From Desulfosporosinus sp. UBA4726 (GTDB lineage: Bacteria > Bacillota > Desulfitobacteriia > Desulfitobacteriales > Desulfitobacteriaceae), in the NCBI GenBank assembly GCA_002404215.1, contig DHJG01000172.1, positions 2,412-15,424 of the forward strand: 13,013 nt of DNA, in the 5' to 3' direction. The position numbers and the translations under genes are program-made. Shown here piece by piece: positions 7,836 to 13,013 of the stretch (positions are counted from its first letter, which is position 1; each line of letters opens with the position of its first letter). Under the pieces are notes generated by a model that made no database searches, was not told where the DNA came from, and saw only the letters and a program-made list of their open reading frames with translations.

Positions 7836-7873
7836 AGAGAACCCACATTATAATTGCGGGTTCTCTTTTCTTT
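7836..7873 (+). terminator. Rho-independent terminator after rbfA
   Basis: AGAGAACCC (7836-7844) pairs with GGGTTCTCT (7858-7866) around a 13-base AT-rich loop, followed by a T-rich run TTTTCTTT. It starts 51 bases after the rbfA stop and lies between two convergent transcription units, so it may also stop the operon arriving from the right. Confidence 0.85.
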
Positions 7874-7932
7874 AGTATAAAATTATAAAGGATTAAGAGC
7901 TTCCTTTGATGATGTATTGTTTTGGAGCACGT

Positions 7933-8223
7933 TTATTGGGTCAGGTTTTGAGCCATACTCAAATCATCTTTAACTTGCTGTTGAGGAGTTTGGAAGGGTT
8001 TGTACCAATCCTTATTTATAGCTAGATCGGACAACTGGTGGTGCTGTTCTATAGCTGTCAATAGGTTGCTCACTATTAACAGCTTGAGCTGAGGATTAGT
8101 TGCTTCAGTTACTGCTTTGCCCAGTGAAATCAAGGCGAATTTGGAGTCTTTAAGCATGTCTGAGGCAATATCCTGCTCCCCAAGGGGATTTTCGATACCC
8201 ATTAACATGTTCAGAAATCCCAT
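7933..8223 (-). CDS. CotF-like spore coat protein, second copy
   Basis: This 96-residue, helix-rich protein belongs to the Coat_F (CotF) type, a ferritin-like small coat protein family. It aligns with the 120-residue product at 9632-9994: IEN near the start, an A-x-D-x-L-x-x-x-K block, V-x-E-A-T-x-P-x-L/V, then A-x-x-x-H-x-x-L/I-x-x-L-A/M and a W-Y/L-x-P segment. ATG 8223 has AAGGAGGT six bases upstream. It is the last gene of the operon, 11 bases after the small gene before it. It is shorter than its paralogue at the C-terminus. A role in the spore coat or spore interior follows from the family; no enzymatic residues are visible. Confidence 0.75.
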   Translation of the reverse strand: MGFLNMLMGIENPLGEQDIASDMLKDSKFALISLGKAVTEATNPQLKLLIVSNLLTAIEQHHQLSDLAINKDWYKPFQTPQQQVKDDLSMAQNLTQ

Positions 8224-8234
8224 AGTAAACCTCC

Positions 8235-8444
8235 TTAATGTTGTTCTGAGTTGGTATAGAACTCACGATAGTTATTCAAAGTATCTTTTTTAAGTTGGAT
8301 AGAACTCTCCATAAATGAGTGAAGGTCTCTGTCCTTTATCAAGGCTAAACTAGCCTGGAGTTTTTTGGTGCAGGTTAATTCATTGTTGATGAGCTCATGT
8401 AATTCCAGCAACTCATGGGGCGTAAGTTTGGATAAAGTGCTCAC
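8235..8444 (-). CDS. Small helical partner protein, second copy
   Basis: The predicted 69-residue protein (MSTLSKLTPHELLELHELIN...) is rich in Leu, Lys and Glu and should be mostly alpha-helical. It resembles the 69-residue product at 10010-10219: both have H-E-x-x-E-L-H-E-x-x-N near residues 9-20, and both start MS. I chose GTG 8444 because AGAGGTGAT lies directly upstream; GTG 8453 would overlap that site. It precedes a CotF-like gene by 11 bases, the same order as in the other pair. It looks like the N-terminal helical half of longer CotF-type proteins, so the two small proteins may form a helical bundle with their CotF-like neighbours. That pairing is inference. Confidence 0.7.
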   Translation of the reverse strand: MSTLSKLTPHELLELHELINNELTCTKKLQASLALIKDRDLHSFMESSIQLKKDTLNNYREFYTNSEQH

Positions 8445-8467
8445 GATAATCACCTCTTAACTGGTTT

Positions 8468-9610
8468 TTAGTGAAACGGCTTGAGAACAACCTTGATGCA
8501 GTCGTCAGTTTTGGTGTCAAAGACCTTATAACCATGTTCTGCTTGTTCAATAGGCAGTCTATGCGTAACAATGTCACTAGGGTCAACCGTTCCTCCTGCA
8601 ACTAGGTTATATAAGTGTTGCATATAGGGAATAACTGGTGCTTGCCCTGAACGGATATTGATATTGCGGCTGAATATATCCCCGAGCGGGAAGGCATTAT
8701 ATCTTGCACCATAAGCACCCGTGATTTGAATAGTTCCTCCTTTTTTCACAGCCTGCGTGGCCATGACCAAAGAGCCCATGGCTCCCCCTTGTAACTTCAA
8801 ACCAGTTGCTAGAAATTCCATCGGTGTCATTTTTCCGTCCATGCCGACACAATCAATGACGACGTCTGCCCCACCGTTGGTCATGACTTTTAAATATTCA
8901 CCCGTGTTATCATAATGTTCAAAGTTGACTATTTCTACGTGATTGGTTCGTTTAGCGTGCTCCAAGCGGTAATCGATATAATCGACCGCAATCACCCGTT
9001 TAGCCCCTTTAAGCCAAGCGAATTTCTGGGCTAGTAATCCCACAGGTCCACAGCCTAAGATAATTACGGTATCTCCGTTTTTTACGCCTGCATTGTCAAC
9101 GCTCCAGTAGGCTGTCGGCATAGCATCCGAAAGCAACACCAATTTCTCATCCTCCACCTCACAGTTATCAGGGATGCGAAACGGTGTGAAATTACCATAC
9201 GGCACCCGCATATATTCTGCCTGTCCACCGGGATAACCGCCAAACGTTTCGGAAAACCCAAAGTAGGCACCGCTTTCACCATGGGGATTTGAGTTGTCAC
9301 ATTGACTTGTTAACCCGCTCTGACAATAAGGGCAAGTACCACAGCTGACGTTAAAGGGTATGATCACGCGGTCACCCACTTTAACCTTGGTAACGTCAGG
9401 GCCAACCTCTTCCACAATGCCCATAGGTTCGTGGCCAATGACATAACCTTCCGGCATATTGGGTACCATGCCGTGGATTAGGTGCAGGTCTGAACCGCAG
9501 ATGGCCGTCGTAGTTATTTTGACTAGGATATCATCCGGCTTCTGGATTACTGGCGGGGGTACATCATGGACCTTGACATCTTTGATGCCTTGATATGTAA
9601 CAGCTTTCAT
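8468..9610 (-). CDS. Zinc-dependent dehydrogenase (formaldehyde/alcohol dehydrogenase type)
   Basis: The 380-residue protein is a medium-chain zinc dehydrogenase close to the glutathione-independent formaldehyde dehydrogenase-like subgroup. Catalytic zinc ligands are Cys38 (CGSDLH), His60/Glu61 (GHEPMG) and probably Asp162. The structural zinc site is Cys90, Cys93, Cys96 and Cys104. The NAD-binding Rossmann fold has GCGPVG at 186-191 with an acidic VDYID strand end that favours NAD over NADP. It oxidises an alcohol or aldehyde; the substrate cannot be fixed from sequence. The start is ATG 9610 with AAAGGAA eight bases before; an ATG at 9628 overlaps that site. It sits between two copies of a coat-protein gene pair, 21 bases after one and 23 before the other, so it is very likely co-transcribed with them and perhaps made during sporulation. 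Confidence 0.92.
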   Translation of the reverse strand: MKAVTYQGIKDVKVHDVPPPVIQKPDDILVKITTTAICGSDLHLIHGMVPNMPEGYVIGHEPMGIVEEVGPDVTKVKVGDRVIIPFNVSCGTCPYCQSGLTSQCDNSNPHGESGAYFGFSETFGGYPGGQAEYMRVPYGNFTPFRIPDNCEVEDEKLVLLSDAMPTAYWSVDNAGVKNGDTVIILGCGPVGLLAQKFAWLKGAKRVIAVDYIDYRLEHAKRTNHVEIVNFEHYDNTGEYLKVMTNGGADVVIDCVGMDGKMTPMEFLATGLKLQGGAMGSLVMATQAVKKGGTIQITGAYGARYNAFPLGDIFSRNINIRSGQAPVIPYMQHLYNLVAGGTVDPSDIVTHRLPIEQAEHGYKVFDTKTDDCIKVVLKPFH

Positions 9611-9631
9611 TGTGCGTGTTCCTTTCAAGTT

Positions 9632-9994
9632 TTATTTGAACGGCGTTGCAAAAGTACCCAGCCTACTTGTATCACCTGGAAAAAGATCGAGACCCGCAAT
9701 TTGTAAAGCCATTTGTGTTGACTTTAAATCCAATTCTGCTTGTTTACTTAAATCATGTGGATAAAGCCAACTTTGGGCGAGCATCAAATTGGTGATTTCA
9801 CCATGTAACGCAACAGCACTATTAAGTTGATTTAACAGAGCCTTCCTCACTTCTGGTCGAGTGGCTTCCGCTAAGGCTAGAACATAGTTCTGGACGCCGG
9901 TTTTCGCCGATAACAGAAAATCAAGGGCAAATGTGGCATCGGCAAGGGCGGGCATTCCTTCGGCATTTTCGATCTCTAAATAATCATTGATCAT
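9632..9994 (-). CDS. CotF-like spore coat protein, first copy
   Basis: The 120-residue protein is of the Coat_F type, with two long helices: about residues 20-75 (ALADATFALDFLLSAKTGV, VLALAEATRPEVRKALLNQL) and a helix ending in LMLAQSWLYPHD, then a tail of about 35 residues. Residues 8-100 align with the shorter product at 7933-8223, showing an old duplication. ATG 9994 follows the upstream gene's stop by 15 bases, and GGAG lies before it. CotF-family proteins in Bacillus are spore proteins; location here is inferred from the family. Confidence 0.75.
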   Translation of the reverse strand: MINDYLEIENAEGMPALADATFALDFLLSAKTGVQNYVLALAEATRPEVRKALLNQLNSAVALHGEITNLMLAQSWLYPHDLSKQAELDLKSTQMALQIAGLDLFPGDTSRLGTFATPFK

Positions 9995-10009
9995 CGTTAC
10001 ACATCTCCA

Positions 10010-10219
10010 TCATTGTATTTGGGACTTTGCTGTATATAAGGTTTGAAGTTCACTAATGGCGGCCATTGATTGCTTGACATCCTTTTCGAGCAATGCCTTT
10101 AAGTCCTGATTAAAAACCAGACCCTCCATTAATTTAGACTTGACCATGCAAATAGTCTTAAAGTTAAGCACTTCGTGAAGTTCAAACGCCTCATGAAACG
10201 GTAAACTTTGTTCGGACAT
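10010..10219 (-). CDS. Small helical partner protein, first copy; operon leader gene
   Basis: This 69-residue, probably all-helical protein (MSEQSLPFHEAFELHEVLNF...) opens the five-gene operon. ATG 10219 is chosen because GGAGG sits 8 bases upstream; an in-frame ATG at 10234 precedes that site. It shares length, the H-E-x-x-E-L-H-E motif and its position before a CotF-like gene with the product at 8235-8444. I do not know its function; conserved pairing points to a partner of the CotF-like protein. Confidence 0.7.
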   Translation of the reverse strand: MSEQSLPFHEAFELHEVLNFKTICMVKSKLMEGLVFNQDLKALLEKDVKQSMAAISELQTLYTAKSQIQ

Positions 10220-10282
10220 ACGGGTCGCCTCCATTTTTTTGTTGCTCTTCTATAATTACTAGTATTAACCTGATGGAACTTC

Positions 10283-10329
10283 GGTTATGCACATAACCTA
10301 TTCGATACTAGCAAGGCTCATTGTTTCAA
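10283..10329 (-). promoter_or_regulatory. Candidate promoter and palindromic operator of the coat/dehydrogenase operon
   Basis: On the minus strand TTGAAA (10329-10324) and TATCGA (10307-10302) are 16 bases apart, a weak sigma-A-like promoter. The expected start site falls inside a palindrome, GGTTATG-CA-CATAACC (10283-10298), with perfect 7-base arms. As an alternative, TGCATA in the palindrome and AATACTA 19 bases downstream resemble a sigma-G type promoter, but with a spacer one base too long. The palindrome is certain; the promoter calls are tentative. Confidence 0.35.
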
Positions 10330-10692
10330 TTCACTCCTTAAGCTTTAGTCCACAGCTCCCGTTATCTTTCTCGTCAAGGGTATTTTAGCCAACTCGAATT
10401 CTGAGATTCAACCCACTCAGGAAATCACTTAACTTGCCAGTTCTTCTTTAGCAAGCAATTATATACCCATCCCGCAAATCCCTAGATGCCAACAATAGGA
10501 CTTTTAGGAGAAGACGATTATTTAATAGACGGTAGATATTTTAAGTGTTATATTCATTCTTGCTATAACTTAAAGCCATATTAATAAAATCTTAAGATTT
10601 TGATAAAGGAATCACTATTATACAAACTTTTATTTTGCAGTATCATAGTGATGTATGTTTTCACTTACAAGCAGAAAGAAGATGATGGCACT
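10330..10692. other. Intergenic region before the vanR-like gene, with two inverted repeats
   Basis: No gene is supported here. TTAAGTGTTATA (10541-10552) and TATAACTTAA (10564-10573) form an imperfect inverted repeat with two extra bases in one arm. AAAATCTTAAGATTTT (10586-10601) is a perfect 16-base palindrome. Both could bind a regulator such as the VanR-like protein encoded just downstream, but neither matches a VanR site I can recall with certainty. The frame of the response regulator stays open upstream to 10600, but that stretch is hydrophobic and unlike the family. Confidence 0.4.
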
Positions 10693-11391
10693 TTGGGAAT
10701 CAATATTTTAGTTGTAGACGATGAACAGACCATAGCAGATTTAATTGAAGTTTATTTAAAAAATGAAGGATTTGCAGTGTTTAAATTTTATAACGGCCAA
10801 GATGCGTTGAAGTGCATTAAGTCAGAAAAGCTGGAGCTTGCAATACTTGATGTTATGCTGCCAGATATTGATGGTTTTACTCTCTGCCAGAAAATCAGGG
10901 AAAATCATAATTTCCCGGTTATCATGCTCACAGCGAAAGAAGAAGAAGTCGATAAAATTACCGGACTGACACTTGGTGCGGATGATTACATGACAAAACC
11001 ATTTCAGCCTTTAGAGCTTATTGCCCGTGTCAAGGCACAGTTGCGTAGGTTTATTAAATATAATTCTGGCGAACCATTGCGTGAGGGAAATTTGATTGAA
11101 TTTTCTGGTTTGGTTTTAAATAAGGATTCTCATGAATGTACATTAAACGAAAAGCCGCTAGCTCTTACGCCCACGGAGTTTTCTATTCTGTGGGTGCTGG
11201 GTTCCAATCAGGGGCGCGTAGTTAGTTCTGAACATCTATTCCATGAGGTATGGGGCGATAAATATTTCAAAAACAGCAATAATACAGTGATGGTACACAT
11301 CCGTCATTTGAGGGAAAAGATGCATGATTCCGCAGAGCATCCAAAATACATTAAAACGGTGTGGGGGGTCGGCTACAAAATTGAAAAATAA
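10693..11391 (+). CDS. vanR: VanR-like response regulator (OmpR/PhoB family)
   Basis: A 232-residue two-domain transcription activator. The receiver domain (1-120) has Asp9/Asp10, the phosphoacceptor Asp53 (LAILDVMLP), Thr80 and Lys102 (MTKPF). The C-terminal winged helix (about 135-232) has LTPTEFSILWVL, NTVMVHIRHLREKM and ends YIKTVWGVGYKIEK, nearly the same as enterococcal VanR. I place the start at TTG 10693 because this puts the acceptor at Asp53 and gives the family length; the ribosome binding site is weak, so a start farther upstream is possible. The 3' end overlaps a vanS-like reading frame by 11 bases, as in van clusters. VanR activates glycopeptide-resistance genes after phosphorylation by VanS, and can be activated by acetyl phosphate when VanS is missing. 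Which genes it controls here is unknown; the downstream carboxypeptidase gene is the obvious candidate. Confidence 0.88.
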   Translation: MGINILVVDDEQTIADLIEVYLKNEGFAVFKFYNGQDALKCIKSEKLELAILDVMLPDIDGFTLCQKIRENHNFPVIMLTAKEEEVDKITGLTLGADDYMTKPFQPLELIARVKAQLRRFIKYNSGEPLREGNLIEFSGLVLNKDSHECTLNEKPLALTPTEFSILWVLGSNQGRVVSSEHLFHEVWGDKYFKNSNNTVMVHIRHLREKMHDSAEHPKYIKTVWGVGYKIEK

Positions 11392-11632
11392 TGAAACGAG
11401 CATTATAAGAGCTAGTCTTGTTATTTTTACAATAATTCTATTTTGTTTAAGTACGGTTTGGCTAGCGACGATCTCACCTTGGTGGGGGACGCGGATAACC
11501 CGCTCCACAAACACTGGTGGAGCGGGTTTGGGACTGGCAATCGCCAAAGAAATTTCTACGGCACATGGTGGAACGATTACAGCAGAAAGCAACCCAGAAC
11601 ACACCATATTTACGGTAAAGCTCCCGTTATAA
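11381..11632 (+). pseudogene. vanS: VanS-like sensor kinase, internally deleted remnant
   Basis: A normal VanS is about 370-380 residues; this frame has 83. From TTG 11381, inside the vanR end as expected for coupled vanRS, it reads a short basic start and one membrane segment (RASLVIFTIILFCLS). It then passes straight to the last ATP-binding part: RSTNTGGAGLGLAIAKEI (G box) and the C-terminal TVKLPL. In another frame between them lies LASDDLTLVGDAD (about 11459-11496), which matches the VanS segment just before the N box. Three separate pieces of VanS thus survive, with at least two deletions. The dimerisation/phosphoacceptor His domain and the N box are absent, so it cannot act as a kinase. 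A perfect 10-base hairpin (11499-11508 with 11517-11526) sits at the second junction. Confidence 0.85.
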
Positions 11633-11725
11633 GAAAGTCTTAAGAAGTCCATAAGAGAAAGTTCCAACTTGGCTCCTTATTCAGTGCTTAAATAGAAACA
11701 GCACAGAAGAAGGAGTTTTTTATAA

Positions 11726-12691
11726 ATGCATAATACAGAAAAGAGAAAATTAAAGTTTTGGGTCCTACTGTTAATTATTGTGGTTATTGTTATCGGATAC
11801 AAATCTGACATTGTTCTTAACAGCCACTCATTGTTTGAAAATATCGGCGGCGATAAGGCCGGGTTGGTTCCTTCGTTAACGGCGGCAGTATCTAATTCTG
11901 CCGTTTCCATACCCATAGAAAATCTGTATAGCCCGAATGCGATTTTGGTTCGGATGGATAATCACAGCATTTTGATGCAGAAAAACAGCACTCGAAAGAT
12001 TTACCCCGCGTCTTTAACTAAGATTATGACCGCAATCGTTGCAATCGAGAAATTACCGGACTTACAGAAAAATATAGATCTGCCTAATTCCATGTTTCAG
12101 GAATTGTACAAAGCTGATGCCTCACTAGCAGGATTCAAACCGAATGAAAAAGTCCGAGCAATCGATTTGCTTTACGGCATAATGTTGCCAAGCGGAGCGG
12201 AGTGCTGCATTGGTCTGGCAGACCATATTGTGGGATCAGAGCAAAAATTCGTCGAGAAAATGAATCAAAAAGCAGTGGCACTCGGAATGAGCAATACACA
12301 TTTCACCAATTCTACCGGACTTCAAAACGATAATCACTACACGACCGTAAAGGATTTATCGATACTTCTGAGTTATGCGTTGCAAAACAACACGTTTCGG
12401 AATATTTTCACTGCTTCAAGCTACTCCACCTCACCGACAAACAAACATCCGGAGGGGATTACCTTTCAAAACACAATGTTTAAAAATATTAATAATCCAG
12501 TGATTAACGGCGGAAAAATTTTAGGCGGCAAAACCGGATACACCGAAGAAGCCGGGCTATGCCTTGCAAGCCTGGCGCAGAAAGATGGCAAGGAGTATAT
12601 ACTTGTGACGGCAGGATCCAAGGGCAATCACGAATCAGCGCAATACAACATTAAAGATGCCTACACCGTATATAACAAATTAGGGAATTAA
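11726..12691 (+). CDS. Serine D-alanyl-D-alanine carboxypeptidase (PBP5/DacA type, VanY-D-like context)
   Basis: The 321-residue protein is a low-molecular-weight penicillin-binding protein of the S11 family that trims the terminal D-Ala from peptidoglycan stem peptides. It has a short cytoplasmic tail, one N-terminal membrane anchor (about 11-25) and an outside catalytic domain. Motifs are SLTK (nucleophile Ser96, Lys99), SGA (156-158; Asn of the usual SGN replaced by Ala, as in some Firmicutes members) and KTG (269-271). The C-terminal beta domain and amphipathic helix of PBP5 are missing. ATG 11726 follows AAGAAGGAG at 11707-11715. It follows vanR and the vanS remnant, the position held by the serine-type VanY in vanD clusters. 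There it would remove D-Ala from precursors left in the susceptible form. No vanH, ligase or vanX is present, so a resistance role is not shown. Confidence 0.9.
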   Translation: MHNTEKRKLKFWVLLLIIVVIVIGYKSDIVLNSHSLFENIGGDKAGLVPSLTAAVSNSAVSIPIENLYSPNAILVRMDNHSILMQKNSTRKIYPASLTKIMTAIVAIEKLPDLQKNIDLPNSMFQELYKADASLAGFKPNEKVRAIDLLYGIMLPSGAECCIGLADHIVGSEQKFVEKMNQKAVALGMSNTHFTNSTGLQNDNHYTTVKDLSILLSYALQNNTFRNIFTASSYSTSPTNKHPEGITFQNTMFKNINNPVINGGKILGGKTGYTEEAGLCLASLAQKDGKEYILVTAGSKGNHESAQYNIKDAYTVYNKLGN

Positions 12692-12709
12692 TATGCTTAT
12701 CCTAATCTC

Positions 12710-12740
12710 CAGTGTTATCAATGTTGCATCGATAACACTG
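12710..12740. repeat. Perfect inverted repeat between convergent genes
   Basis: CAGTGTTATC (12710-12719) and GATAACACTG (12731-12740) are exact reverse complements around an 11-base loop. It begins 18 bases after the carboxypeptidase stop and lies 77 bases past the stop of the small minus-strand gene. A terminator for either transcript is likely by position, but neither side has a T run, so it could also only protect the mRNA end. Confidence 0.5.
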
Positions 12741-12816
12741 AGGGCAAATAACAGATCACTGCCTACTATTACTACCTTTTCTCTTGTCCATGACAGGATT
12801 AAATGTATACCCTTTA

Positions 12817-12954
12817 TTAGCCTCCATCTTCAGAAGTCGTTTCTTTATGTTTAACTTTTCGGGTGTAGTCTTTAGTTGATTTATGGGGGCGAGTGCCAGT
12901 ATTGAAGAGAGACCTTGTTCTACCCGTAAGTACTAGATTTGATTTCTTTTTCAT
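12817..12954 (-). CDS. Small basic protein, possible ArfA-like ribosome-rescue factor
   Basis: A 45-residue protein that starts at ATG 12954 with AGGGGGAT five bases upstream and ends in TAA TAA. It begins MKKKSNLVLTGRTRSLFNTG and is strongly basic in residues 1-37, then ends in a short acidic tail. Residues 25-36, KSTKDYTRKVKH, resemble the conserved K-G-K-G-S-Y-x-R-K-x-K-H segment of ArfA-type alternative ribosome-rescue factors, which enter the empty mRNA channel of stalled ribosomes. The LFNTG/TRPHK part recalls the LFR-x-R region just before it. The likeness is in a short, basic stretch, so it is suggestive only. An unknown basic peptide is the alternative. The gene itself is well supported by start, ribosome binding site and composition. 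Nothing further is seen from 12955 to 13013. Confidence 0.6.
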   Translation of the reverse strand: MKKKSNLVLTGRTRSLFNTGTRPHKSTKDYTRKVKHKETTSEDGG

Positions 12955-13013
12955 AATATCCCCCTAGAGCATCGATATCAGCAAGTATACTTGGAAATTG
13001 TAAAACAGGAATC

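Noticed and set aside
10486..10584. 32-codon frame (MPTIGLLGEDDYLI...) before the vanR-like gene
   Set aside because: No ribosome binding site, preceded directly by an in-frame stop, and it overlaps the inverted repeats; probably chance.
10600..10692. Upstream in-frame extension of the response regulator with a hydrophobic stretch, as a membrane-anchored regulator
   Set aside because: No ribosome binding site for the earlier starts, and family numbering (Asp53) fits the TTG at 10693.
1..13013. CRISPR arrays, insertion sequences, tRNA or rRNA genes
   Set aside because: No regularly spaced direct repeats, transposase genes with terminal repeats, or RNA gene sequences were seen on either strand.

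Overview
The window looks like chromosomal DNA of an endospore-forming, low-GC Gram-positive bacterium. The likely source is a Clostridia member of the Desulfosporosinus/Desulfitobacterium kind, but that rests on gene content and not on a marker gene. The pointers are two CotF-like coat proteins, a manganese catalase of the clostridial type, a YmaF-family protein, strong AGGAGG ribosome binding sites, several GTG/TTG starts, and a VanR-type regulator.

Left part (1-3200): a FAD-dependent oxidoreductase with a C-terminal Rieske 2Fe-2S domain (+). Next comes a His-rich YmaF-family gene (-) that appears broken by one extra base, then a strong terminator hairpin, then a manganese catalase (-) containing a run of nine G. 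These suit redox, oxygen-stress and sporulation roles.

Middle (3200-7900): an amidohydrolase (-) diverges from a full-length cyanophycin synthetase CphA (+). Sixty bases after cphA lies rbfA, a ribosome-maturation gene usually found in the nusA-infB operon. A rho-independent terminator at 7836-7873 closes this block and separates it from the convergent operon.

Right-middle (7900-10330): a five-gene minus-strand operon. A pair of a 69-residue helical protein and a CotF-like protein comes first, then a zinc-dependent dehydrogenase of the formaldehyde/alcohol dehydrogenase group, then a second, diverged copy of the same pair. Start-to-stop gaps of 11 to 23 bases imply one transcript. A palindrome and a weak promoter lie upstream.

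Right (10330-12700): a VanR-like response regulator overlaps a VanS-like kinase gene that has lost most of its length, leaving a membrane segment fused to the final ATP-binding (G-box) part. A serine D,D-carboxypeptidase follows, in the order vanR-vanS-vanY known from vanD-type clusters. No vanH, ligase or vanX gene is visible. Loss of the kinase could leave VanR unpaired. At the right end a 45-residue, very basic protein (-) carries a Y-x-R-K-x-K-H motif resembling the ArfA family of ribosome-rescue factors.
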